Source: Actinomycetes bacterium
GTDB taxonomy: Bacteria; Actinomycetota; Actinomycetes; JAHEKZ01
Assembly (NCBI GenBank): GCA_027117675.1
Contig: JAJAYM010000098.1
Location: 1-13,515 of the forward strand
Reading direction: 5' to 3'
Length of the DNA stretch: 13,515 nucleotides
Part shown: positions 6,569-13,025 of the stretch, in pieces
How the letters are laid out: every line of letters begins with the position of its first letter
How positions within the stretch are numbered: position 1 is the first letter of the stretch
Made by a program: the position numbers and the translations under genes
Notes under the pieces: generated by a model
What the model saw: only the letters and a program-made list of their open reading frames with translations
Database searches by the model: none
Told to the model about the DNA's origin: nothing

Positions 6569-8515
6569 GTGCCCGATACAGAGCGTGATGGCACCGAGCT
6601 GGTCACCGCGACCAGCACAGCTCTGTCGAGCACTTCGGTACTTCGTGCCGGCGACGTCGACGTCGGTCGGTCGCGAGAGAGCAAGCGTCGTCACCGTCTT
6701 CGCGTTATGGCGGTCTGGCTCGGGATTCCCGCGCTCTATCTCTGGTACCGGATCGCCATCGGACAGCCGGTGGAGTGGGGACTGCCCACGATCGACGCCT
6801 ACCTCCTCGTACCGATTCTCTTCTTTAGCGCGCTGCTTCTGATCATCGTCGGCACAACCGTTGGCGCTGGTCGCTCTCCGCATGTGATGTACCGACCAGA
6901 GCAGATCACGACAACGCTTGATGACGTCAAGGGAATCGATCCGGTCAAGGACGAGGTGATCAGGTCGCTCAACCTCTTCTTGGCTCACAAGGCATTCGCC
7001 AACGACATGGGCGGTACACCACGCCGCGGAATCCTCTTCGAAGGGTCTCCGGGGACCGGTAAGACCTATCTGGCCAAAGCGATGGCACGCGAAGCCGGGG
7101 TGCCTTTCCTCTTTGTGTCGGCGACGTCGTTTCAGTCGATGTACTACGGGGCTACCGCGAGAAAGATTCGCTCATACTTCAAGCAGCTGCGCAAGGTCGC
7201 GCGGGCCGAAGGTGGAGCCATCGGTTTCATCGAGGAAATCGACGCCATCGCCATGTCTCGTGGCGGCCTGTCCGCCACCTCGATGCCTCCGTCGCTTGCT
7301 TCCCTGGGTGTCCACGCCTGCGGCGGGATGACGGCACTGCCTTCTGGCTATGGCACTCCATCCGGCCTCGTGACGAGCCCGTCGATCACCAGCGAAGGGG
7401 TTGGAGGTGTCGTCAACGAGCTGCTTGTTCAGATGCAGTCCTTCGACGAGCCGACCGGGTTGCAGAAGGTTCGTACCAAGATTGTCGACCTCGCCAACTT
7501 ATACCTGCCGGCCCACCGCCAGTTGCGCCGACCAGAACCCCCGTCAACGAACTTGCTCCTGATCGCGGCGACAAACCGTGCCGACAACCTCGACCCGGCG
7601 CTGCTTCGACCCGGTCGCTTCGACCGTCGTCTCACCTTTGAGTTGCCGGCCAAGGCTGGTCGCCGCGAAATCATCGACCATTACCTGGGCTTGAAGTCGC
7701 ACGGGCCAGAGCTCGACACCGAGGACAGGAGGGACTCTCTCGCCGCAGCGACCCAGGGCTACACCCCGGTGATGATCGAGCACCTGCTCGACGAAGCGTT
7801 GGTCAACGCCGTTCGCAGGGGAGACTCGCAGATGATCTGGCCGGACGTGGAGCGTGCTCGCCTAGTGGAGGAAGTGGGGATGGGGCAACCCGTCTCGTAC
7901 ACCGTCCACGAACGCAGGCTGATCTCCACCCATGAGGCAGGCCACGCAACGGCTGCGTTCCTGGTCGCCCCCGAGCGACGGCTAGAGGTACTCACGATCA
8001 TCAAGCGTCGTTCAGCTCTAGGCATGCTGGCGCACGGCGACGCCGAGGAGGTGTACACCCGCTCGCGTACCGAGATGCTGGCGCTGATCCAGATCGCCCT
8101 GGGAGGGCAGTGCGCCGAGGAGATCTTCTTCGGTGACGTCTCGACCGGTCCCGGTGGCGATCTGCTCTACGCCACCAACGTGGCCGCCGAAATGGTCGGG
8201 TCTTGCGGAATGATCGACTCGTTGATCTCGTTTGCGGCCGTGCAGAACAGTGCCCTCAACGACAGCAACATCGTGGGTCGGGTCCTGGCCGATCCAGCAG
8301 GGCGGGCAGCCGTCGAGGACCTGCTTCAGAGCCAGAAGGTGATCGTCAAGGCATTGCTCGAGGAGAACGCTCATCTGATCGAGGCTCTTCGCGATGCGCT
8401 CCTCGACCGTGAAGAGCTGATCGGGCGCGAGATCAATGATGTCCTGGCTGCCGCTCAGCCCGATCAGGTCATCGACCTCCGGGTAGCCGCGGATCAGGAG
8501 TCCAGCCGCCCCTGA
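6569..8515 (+). CDS. FtsH-like membrane AAA+ zinc metalloprotease (divergent M41 family)
   Basis: A 648-residue ATP-driven membrane protease. Two hydrophobic helices (about 47-65 and 77-99) precede the AAA domain: Walker A GSPGTGKT (159-166), Walker B IGFIEEID (218-225), AATNR (333-337) and RPGRFDR with both arginine fingers (347-353). The M41 domain has HEAGH (455-459) and the third zinc ligand Asp531 in the segment matching the FtsH TTGASNDL region. It is not canonical FtsH. The Walker B Asp is Glu, the pore loop reads MYYGAT instead of FVGVGA, a Gly/Ser/Pro-rich insert of about 50 residues follows Walker B, a second insert precedes AATNR, and the short periplasmic loop between the helices is much reduced. 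It should degrade membrane or cytoplasmic proteins; the substrate is unknown. A start at 6509 is possible but less likely. It sits between mshB and the chemotaxis genes, with hairpins on both sides, so it is probably a single-gene unit. Confidence 0.85.
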   Translation: MPDTERDGTELVTATSTALSSTSVLRAGDVDVGRSRESKRRHRLRVMAVWLGIPALYLWYRIAIGQPVEWGLPTIDAYLLVPILFFSALLLIIVGTTVGAGRSPHVMYRPEQITTTLDDVKGIDPVKDEVIRSLNLFLAHKAFANDMGGTPRRGILFEGSPGTGKTYLAKAMAREAGVPFLFVSATSFQSMYYGATARKIRSYFKQLRKVARAEGGAIGFIEEIDAIAMSRGGLSATSMPPSLASLGVHACGGMTALPSGYGTPSGLVTSPSITSEGVGGVVNELLVQMQSFDEPTGLQKVRTKIVDLANLYLPAHRQLRRPEPPSTNLLLIAATNRADNLDPALLRPGRFDRRLTFELPAKAGRREIIDHYLGLKSHGPELDTEDRRDSLAAATQGYTPVMIEHLLDEALVNAVRRGDSQMIWPDVERARLVEEVGMGQPVSYTVHERRLISTHEAGHATAAFLVAPERRLEVLTIIKRRSALGMLAHGDAEEVYTRSRTEMLALIQIALGGQCAEEIFFGDVSTGPGGDLLYATNVAAEMVGSCGMIDSLISFAAVQNSALNDSNIVGRVLADPAGRAAVEDLLQSQKVIVKALLEENAHLIEALRDALLDREELIGREINDVLAAAQPDQVIDLRVAADQESSRP

Positions 8516-8535
8516 CCTGCCCCCATTGGGGCAGG
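8516..8535 (+). terminator. GC-rich hairpin directly after the AAA protease stop codon
   Basis: CCTGCCCC-CATT-GGGGCAGG is a perfect 8-bp stem with a 4-base loop starting on the base after the TGA. No T-tract follows, as is common for actinobacterial terminators. It separates the protease gene from the chemotaxis promoter that follows. Confidence 0.6.
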
Positions 8536-8542
8536 CGGCGTC

Positions 8543-8570
8543 TACAGGTCATCACCCGGTTGGCCGATGG
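8543..8570 (+). promoter_or_regulatory. Sigma-28/FliA-type promoter of the cheW-mcp-cheA operon
   Basis: TACA (8543-8546), 16 bases, then GCCGATGG (8563-8570). The known sigma-28/FliA/WhiG consensus is TAAA-N15-GCCGATAA, so the -10 matches six of eight bases and the -35 three of four. The -10 ends seven bases before the GTG at 8578, so transcription would begin at or next to that codon. This is inferred from sequence only, but its place just before a chemotaxis operon is what a flagellar sigma factor would be expected to control. Confidence 0.55.
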
Positions 8571-8577
8571 TCAGTCC

Positions 8578-9084
8578 GTGGAGTCACTGACTAGCCCTGT
8601 CGATGTCGAAGACCGCGCCGCCGAGGATGCGCCGCCGATCGACGGGGTCATTCTGCGATTTGCCGGTGCCCGATATGCGGTCGAGATGGCCAGTGTGGCT
8701 GAGGTAGTGCCGGTTCCAGTCCTGACGCGGGTCCCCGGCGGACCCGCTTGGCTGTCCGGTGTCGTCAACTGGCGTGGCCGGGTGCTCCCTGTCGTCGACC
8801 TGCGTCCTCTCGTGGGTGCCGCACTGTCGCCGCTCCCGACCAGTGCGCGTCTGGTGGTCGTCGCCGAAGGCGATATAGAGGTCGGTGTTGTTGCCGACAT
8901 GGTGCCCGGTCTTCTCAGGTGTGACCTTCGCGACCTAGAGCCGATTCCCGGCACGATCGCGACAGGTATCGCCCCACTCGTGCGTGGCATCGTCGATGTC
9001 GAAGGGCCCGTCGCCCTGCTGGCCACCGACGCTGTGCTGCGGCTTCGTGAGCAGTTGCCCGCCGCTCGCCGAGCAGCCGGCTGA
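8578..9084 (+). CDS. cheW: Chemotaxis coupling protein CheW
   Basis: A 168-residue CheW-domain protein that links receptors to the CheA kinase in the membrane-attached array. The domain begins at IDGVILRFAGARYAVEM and continues with the typical features: VAEVVPVPVLTRVPGGP, LSGVVNWRGRVLPVVDLR (which holds the conserved N-x-R-G-x-x-x-P-V-x-D-L signature), then VVVAEGDIEVGVVADMV and VRGIVDVEG. A polar acidic N-terminal tail of about 23 residues precedes it. The GTG at 8578 is chosen because a sigma-28-like -10 ends seven bases before it and no ribosome site exists for any start. A TTG at 8560 would add six residues but lies inside the presumed promoter. The receptor gene follows after 30 bases, so cheW, mcp and cheA probably form one operon. 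Family assignment is firm; the exact start is inferred. Confidence 0.88.
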   Translation: MESLTSPVDVEDRAAEDAPPIDGVILRFAGARYAVEMASVAEVVPVPVLTRVPGGPAWLSGVVNWRGRVLPVVDLRPLVGAALSPLPTSARLVVVAEGDIEVGVVADMVPGLLRCDLRDLEPIPGTIATGIAPLVRGIVDVEGPVALLATDAVLRLREQLPAARRAAG

Positions 9085-9100
9085 CCCCGTCCCCACGATC

Positions 9101-9106
9101 AAGGAG
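9101..9106 (+). promoter_or_regulatory. Ribosome binding site of the receptor gene, fixing the ATG start
   Basis: AAGGAG sits eight bases before the ATG at 9115. The earlier in-frame GTG at 9106 overlaps this site and so cannot use it. The ATG is therefore the better start. Confidence 0.65.
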
Positions 9107-9114
9107 TGAGGGGC

Positions 9115-9585
9115 ATGTACACGCGCCGCAACAGCATCGAGTCGAGCGCCCAGCACTGGATCGTGCTCGTGGCCGCGCTCGTGGCGACCTGGATGGCGTT
9201 CGGACCATCTGGGCTCGAGGTTGACCTCGTGGAAGCGATAGGTGCGATCTCGCTTCTGACTATCAATGCCCTGGCGGTGACGGTGTTTGCGGCCCGGGCG
9301 GTTCGCCGGGGTCAAACCCTGGCCGACACGATGCTGTGGGAGTCGATCACGACCTACGTCAGCCTCCTGTCCGTGGCCGGGCTCATAGCAGTGACCGGAG
9401 GGCTTGCCGCTCCCACGCTGTTCATCGCCTTCCTTTGGGCGCCATACCTTGGAATGTCCGTTGCGCTGGGGTACACCGTTCGCGGACTCTCCCTACTGAT
9501 CGGCACTTCGTTGGGCGCGGCCGGCTGGTACAGCCAGACGTGGCAGCGCACTGGGAGACGGGCGTTCTGGTTGGCGTTTCACTAA
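9115..9585 (+). CDS. Methyl-accepting chemotaxis protein, N-terminal membrane part (frame broken from the signalling part)
   Basis: This frame encodes 156 residues, mostly hydrophobic, with helices near 15-31, 40-60, 79-94, 97-118 and 122-138, and then stops at TAA 9583-9585. A sixth helix, VLVGVSLTFVVLVTYFY, continues in the next reading frame, which goes on into the receptor's signalling domain. The two halves join without loss if one base is added near 9531-9565, giving a 538-residue, 539-codon gene. The intact receptor would have six membrane helices with only short loops and no periplasmic ligand-binding domain, so it would sense within or close to the membrane. The ATG has AAGGAG eight bases upstream, and cheW ends 30 bases before. 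A real mutation, a sequencing error or recoding cannot be told apart here. The last 10 or so residues (after WYSQTWQRT) are probably out of the true frame. Confidence 0.75.
   Translation: MYTRRNSIESSAQHWIVLVAALVATWMAFGPSGLEVDLVEAIGAISLLTINALAVTVFAARAVRRGQTLADTMLWESITTYVSLLSVAGLIAVTGGLAAPTLFIAFLWAPYLGMSVALGYTVRGLSLLIGTSLGAAGWYSQTWQRTGRRAFWLAFH
9531..9585 (+). other. Frameshift zone joining the two receptor frames
   Basis: Frame 1 coding is convincing up to GAAGWYSQTW (about 9545), and frame 3 coding is convincing from WETGVLVGVSLTF (about 9552). Moving from one to the other needs a -1 shift, equal to one base missing from the DNA. No X-XXY-YYZ slippery heptamer in the zero frame is present in the overlap. 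A lost base, in the genome or in the assembly, is more likely than programmed recoding. Confidence 0.7.
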
Positions 9586-10730
9586 CGTTCGTCGTCCTCG
9601 TCACCTACTTCTACGCGTCCGACCTGTATGCCGAGCGATTCACGGCGGAGAAGCTCGAAGAGGCTGTCAGCGCACGGGTGGCCCAGATTTCGCAGGTGCT
9701 CGTCCAGACGGCTGACGGTGATCTCTCGGTGAACGTCTCTGACATCGAGTCGCTGGTTGAGGCGACGGCAAACGCTGAGGAGCTCCACGAGCTCGCCTTG
9801 GCGTTGGACCGAACCATCGAGTCGTTGCGGGGTTTGGTGTCTCAGGTGCGGGTGGGTGGGGAGCAGATTGGGGTGTCTGCTTCGCAGGTGTTGGTGGCTG
9901 CTCGTGAGCAGGCTGCTGCTGCTTCTGAGCAGTCTTCTGCGGTGGCGGAGACGTCGGCCACGATTGAGGAGTTGGCGGCGACGGCGGCTCAGATTGCTGA
10001 GACGGCTGAGCAGGTGGCGTTGTTTGCTTCGGAGACGTTGGGGTTTGCTGAGCAGGGTCGGGTGGCGGTGTCGGCGTCGGTGGCGTCGATGGATCAGATT
10101 TCGTCTCGGGTGGATCAGATTGCTTCTCGTGCGTTGGGGTTGGGGGAGAAGGGTCAGGAGATTGGTCGGATTTTGCAGGTGATTGATGAGTTGGCTGATC
10201 AGACGAATTTGTTGGCGTTGAATGCGGCGATTGAGGCGGCTCGTGCGGGTGAGCATGGGCGTGGGTTTGCGGTGGTGGCGGCTGAGATTCGGAAGTTGGC
10301 GGAGCGGTCGCAGGAGTCTGCTGGTCAGATTCAGTCGATTGTGACGCAGATTCAGGCTGAGACGAATGCGACGATTTTGGCGTCGGAGGAGGGGTCTCGG
10401 GAGGTGCGTCAGGGGTCGGCGTTGGCGCGGGATGTGGTGGGTGCGTTGGAGCGGATTTCGGGGATGGTGGATGAGACGACGACTGCTGCGAAGGAGATCA
10501 GTATTGCGACGCAGCAGCAGCGTTCGGCGTCGGAGCAGGTGGTGTCGGCGATGGGTCAGGTTGCTGATGTGTCGCGGCAGTACGCGGCGGGGTCGAAGCA
10601 GGCTGCGGCTGCTGCTACCGAGCTGAACTCCCTTGCTGGAGACCTCCGCGCCTCCATCGCCCAATTCAAAACCGGCGACGGATCGACCCAACAGGCCTAC
10701 CCGGCAGACCAGGAGCGTGTGGACGCATGA
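9540..10730 (+). CDS. Methyl-accepting chemotaxis protein, signalling part
   Basis: The frame is open through the TGA at 10728-10730. It gives the last membrane helix (VLVGVSLTFVVLVTYFY), a linker, and a short HAMP-like stretch ending ELALALDRTIESLR. A long coiled-coil signalling domain follows, with the conserved hairpin tip DQTNLLALNAAIEAARAG (residues 362-379 of the joined protein). The tip is where CheA and CheW bind. Glu/Gln pairs in Ala/Ser-rich contexts, such as ASEQSSAVAET and SASEQVVSAM, are likely methylation sites. There is no C-terminal pentapeptide tether for CheR. Codons 236-501 have an extreme G/T-ending bias (see the 9819-10616 entry). The stop overlaps the cheA start as ATGA, implying coupled translation. 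The GTG at 9540 is only the nearest start codon to the frame break and has no ribosome site. The true start is almost certainly the upstream ATG at 9115 with a frameshift between. Confidence 0.85.
   Translation: MAAHWETGVLVGVSLTFVVLVTYFYASDLYAERFTAEKLEEAVSARVAQISQVLVQTADGDLSVNVSDIESLVEATANAEELHELALALDRTIESLRGLVSQVRVGGEQIGVSASQVLVAAREQAAAASEQSSAVAETSATIEELAATAAQIAETAEQVALFASETLGFAEQGRVAVSASVASMDQISSRVDQIASRALGLGEKGQEIGRILQVIDELADQTNLLALNAAIEAARAGEHGRGFAVVAAEIRKLAERSQESAGQIQSIVTQIQAETNATILASEEGSREVRQGSALARDVVGALERISGMVDETTTAAKEISIATQQQRSASEQVVSAMGQVADVSRQYAAGSKQAAAAATELNSLAGDLRASIAQFKTGDGSTQQAYPADQERVDA
9819..10616 (+). other. Block of extreme G/T-ending codon use (C-depleted plus strand)
   Basis: Of 266 consecutive codons read in the receptor frame, only three end in C (a GCC near 9957, ATC near 10497, TAC at 10581) and none was seen ending in A. 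TTG, GTG, GCG, GCT, ATT, GAT, AAT, CAG and GAG dominate. The codons just before (GAC CGA ACC ATC) and just after (ACC GAG CTG AAC TCC) return to the NNC-rich use of the rest of the window. The block covers the coiled-coil signalling module almost exactly. The plus strand is G-rich and C-poor throughout. Confidence 0.9.
9850..9873 (+). other. Closely spaced G-tracts, possible G-quadruplex
   Basis: Four runs of three or more G occur on the coding strand: 9850-9852, 9854-9856, 9858-9861 and 9870-9873, with loops of 1, 1 and 8 bases. The last loop is one longer than the usual limit, so stability is uncertain. It lies near the start of the C-depleted block and may be only a by-product of it. Confidence 0.35.
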
Positions 10731-12934
10731 GTAGCTGGGCTAACGACCCCGAGCTGGTTGCGACGTTTCGACAAGAAGTCGAGGACCGGCTGGCATCGCT
10801 CTGCGACGGCCTGCTGAAGTTGGAGAATCACCCCCAGCCGAGACAGCTCGTTACGGCACTGTTCCGCGATGCGCACACCGTGAAGGGTTCGGCGCGGATG
10901 CTTGGCCTCGATGGGGTCGTAGACGCCGCGCACCGGGCCGAGGATCTCCTCGGCGCGATCCGCGATGGTCGTTTCGACCCTCGAAGCGACCTTGTCGACC
11001 TTCTCCTGGCCGCGGCCGAAGGCATCCGGCGTGGTCTGCCTGGAGCCAATGGACCTATTTCCGACGACGATCTGGCCCGGCTGATCGCCGCTCTGGACAG
11101 TGCTCTGGAAGGGCAGAACCCGGTGGAGGTTCCTCGTCTGGCCGTCGCCGGGGATGAAGGGGATCTCGATGAGTCAAACCGTCTGAAGGCTGGCGAGTCG
11201 GTGCGCGTACCCGTTCGGCGGGTACACGGCCTGCTCGATGTCGTTGGTGAGGCAGAGCTCGAGGCACGCCGCGTCGAGCGGGGCGTCCTTGAGCTCACGT
11301 CACTTACCACCGAACACGTCCGAATCGTGCGAGCCATCAGGCAGTTGACGGCGACCGACGTGTCCGTTCCAGCGGAAGTCGCCGAGAGCCTGCACGGTCT
11401 GGTGGCGCTTGGCGATCAGTTCCAGGCCGTCGTCCGTGAGATGCGTGGCTCGATGGAAGATGCGCAGAACCGTCTTGCTCGCGTCCGCGACGGAGCGATG
11501 GCCCTGGCTATGGTTCCGGCTCGACGTGTTGTTGCTGCATTCCCGCAGTTGGTGCGAGAAGTAGCCGGCGAGACTGGCAAGGATGTTCGTCTTCGCCTCG
11601 TCGGCGAGGACATTGAGCTCGATACTCGGGTGCTCGATGGTGTTGCGGATGCGCTGCGGCACCTGGTGACCAATGCCGTGGACCACGGTTGTGACTCACC
11701 ATCGGAGCGACTCGCTGCCGGAAAGTCGCCGCAAGCAACGGTGACAGTGTCGGCGCGAGCCGCCGGTTCGACGATCGTGATCGAGGTCTCCGACGACGGT
11801 TACGGCATCGATGAGGAAGCACTTCGTCTGTCGGCAATCGAACGCGGCTTGCTGACGGCGGACACCCAGGCTTCGGGTCAGGCGCTGTACTCGGTTCTCT
11901 TCCACCCAGGATTCAGCACCAGGGCGGAGGTGACGTCGACATCTGGGCGAGGGGTTGGCTTGGACGTTGTGCGGACGGCCGTCGAGGATCTCGGCGGAAC
12001 CATCGAGATCGAGAGCGTGCTCGGTATCGGGACAAACTTCGCCATGACTCTTCCCGTCACACTAGGGGTCATGCGGTGCCTGGTAGCCCGGCTGGGGGAT
12101 GAGCGCTACGCGGTTCCGGTGACCAACGTGGTTGAGACAATCAGCTTGGGGGACGTTGAGATGTCCACAGTGGCCGGGGCCCCCGTCCTCGTCCGTCATG
12201 GTTCAGCGGTTCCGCTCGCAGACCTTGGTCGTGCTCTTGGAGTGACTGGCGAGCGTGAGACGAAGGTTGGTGTCGTCGTGCGCTACGGAGGCGCATCGGA
12301 GCAGTTGGCGTGGGCAGTAGATGCTCTCGAGGGCGAGCTTGAAGTGGTCGTCAAGGACCTCGGCGGCTTCCTCGGCCGACCGCCATTCATCAGTGGTGGA
12401 ACCATCGACAGTGATGGAAGTGTGATGCTGCTGCTTGATGTTCGTGAGATGGCTGTCGAGCAGTACACCCGAGGTATCGCCTTCGAGGCACCGGTCGATC
12501 CTCAGCCGAACGGAAACGCGCCAGCTGCAACCGCCTCAGACCGAACAGGTCGCAGCAGCACCGGACGCGCCCGCGTCCTCGTCGTTGAGGATTCGATCGG
12601 AGTGCGTGAGCTCCAACGCGTCATCTTGGAGGGTGCTGGCTATGACGTCGTCACTGCCGTCGATGGCAGTGACGGTGCGGCACGGCTGACCGGCGATCCG
12701 GTTGACCTCGTGCTGTCCGATGTTGAAATGCCGGGGATGGACGGCTTCACTTTGACCCGCACGATTCGGCGAACCCGCGGATGGGCGAGCGTCCCGGTCG
12801 TCATCATGACCTCGAGGGGTGACGAGGCAGACAAGCGGGCCGGTCTCGACGCCGGGGCCAACGCCTATCTGCTCAAGAGCGAGTTCGACCAGGCCCAGCT
12901 TGTCGACACCGTGCGACGCCTCGTCGGGCGCTAG
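10727..12934 (+). CDS. cheA: Hybrid chemotaxis histidine kinase CheA with C-terminal receiver domain
   Basis: A 735-residue kinase. The N-terminal HPt domain has the phosphorylated His50 in RDAHTVKGSARMLG. A short linker without a recognisable P2 (CheY-binding) domain follows, then the dimerisation region starting at VRVPVRRVHGLLDVVGE (159-175). The ATPase has the N box HLVTNAVDHG (Asn316), DDGYGID (356-362), SGRGVGLDVV (406-415) and GIGTNFAMTLP. The CheW-like P5 domain spans about 447-580. After a linker a receiver domain (about 615-735) has Glu621/Asp622, phospho-acceptor Asp665 in LVLSDVEMPG and Lys717. The ATG overlaps the receptor stop (ATGA), with AGGAG 11 bases upstream, so the two are translationally coupled. 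The missing P2 and fused receiver resemble hybrid CheA/FrzE-like kinases. Phosphate may go to the fused receiver, to the next gene's regulator, or to both. All catalytic residues appear intact. Confidence 0.95.
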   Translation: MSSWANDPELVATFRQEVEDRLASLCDGLLKLENHPQPRQLVTALFRDAHTVKGSARMLGLDGVVDAAHRAEDLLGAIRDGRFDPRSDLVDLLLAAAEGIRRGLPGANGPISDDDLARLIAALDSALEGQNPVEVPRLAVAGDEGDLDESNRLKAGESVRVPVRRVHGLLDVVGEAELEARRVERGVLELTSLTTEHVRIVRAIRQLTATDVSVPAEVAESLHGLVALGDQFQAVVREMRGSMEDAQNRLARVRDGAMALAMVPARRVVAAFPQLVREVAGETGKDVRLRLVGEDIELDTRVLDGVADALRHLVTNAVDHGCDSPSERLAAGKSPQATVTVSARAAGSTIVIEVSDDGYGIDEEALRLSAIERGLLTADTQASGQALYSVLFHPGFSTRAEVTSTSGRGVGLDVVRTAVEDLGGTIEIESVLGIGTNFAMTLPVTLGVMRCLVARLGDERYAVPVTNVVETISLGDVEMSTVAGAPVLVRHGSAVPLADLGRALGVTGERETKVGVVVRYGGASEQLAWAVDALEGELEVVVKDLGGFLGRPPFISGGTIDSDGSVMLLLDVREMAVEQYTRGIAFEAPVDPQPNGNAPAATASDRTGRSSTGRARVLVVEDSIGVRELQRVILEGAGYDVVTAVDGSDGAARLTGDPVDLVLSDVEMPGMDGFTLTRTIRRTRGWASVPVVIMTSRGDEADKRAGLDAGANAYLLKSEFDQAQLVDTVRRLVGR

Positions 12935-12968
12935 CCCCTTTCGGCCAGCCCAAGCTCTTCGATGACGT

Positions 12969-12995
12969 TAAGTCGGCGGGACTTTCGGCCGAAGT
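12969..12995 (+). promoter_or_regulatory. Sigma-28/FliA-type promoter of the response regulator gene
   Basis: TAAG (12969-12972), 15 bases, then GCCGAAGT (12988-12995). Compared with TAAA-N15-GCCGATAA, the -35 matches three of four bases and the spacer is exact. The -10 keeps the GCCGA core. A transcript would start near 13002, giving a leader of about 24 bases that contains the ribosome site GAGAGGA. It implies that the regulator has its own flagellar-type promoter in addition to read-through from cheA. Confidence 0.5.
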
Positions 12996-12997
12996 CC
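12979..12997. repeat. Inverted repeat over the -10 of the response regulator promoter
   Basis: GGACTT-T-CGGCCG-AAGTCC: six-base arms flank a self-complementary CGGCCG core, with one unpaired T. It covers the presumed -10 element, so it could be an operator for a dimeric repressor. It could also form a small hairpin just upstream of the transcript start. The nine-base CTTTCGGCC in its left half also occurs 44 bases earlier (12938-12946), just after the cheA stop. Confidence 0.5.
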
Positions 12998-13025
12998 TCG
13001 GGGAGCGAAAGAGAGAGGACGCCCT

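Noticed and set aside
6092..6988. A 298-codon minus-strand frame covering the end of mshB and the start of the AAA protease
   Set aside because: Both real genes have catalytic motifs on the plus strand, and the minus product has no recognisable features.
8560..8562. TTG as the start of cheW
   Set aside because: It has no ribosome site and falls immediately before and within the presumed sigma-28 promoter. The GTG at 8578 fits better.
9531..9585. Programmed -1 ribosomal frameshifting in the receptor
   Set aside because: No X-XXY-YYZ heptamer lies in the zero frame within the overlap and no following strong stem or pseudoknot was recognised, so a lost base is more likely. It is not fully excluded.
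9757..10182. A 141-codon plus-strand frame rich in Trp, Arg and Leu inside the receptor
   Set aside because: It is an out-of-frame reading of the same G/T-biased block.
9819..10616. Diversity-generating retroelement target or cytidine-deaminase hypermutation as the cause of the codon bias
   Set aside because: No reverse transcriptase or template repeat is seen, conserved receptor residues are kept, and the excess of G-ending codons cannot arise from C-to-T changes.
9582..10691. A 369-codon open frame on the minus strand opposite the receptor's signalling domain
   Set aside because: Its product is low-complexity Arg/Leu/His/Asn-rich and has no domain. The frame is open only because the C-poor sense strand removes stop codons from the antisense frame.
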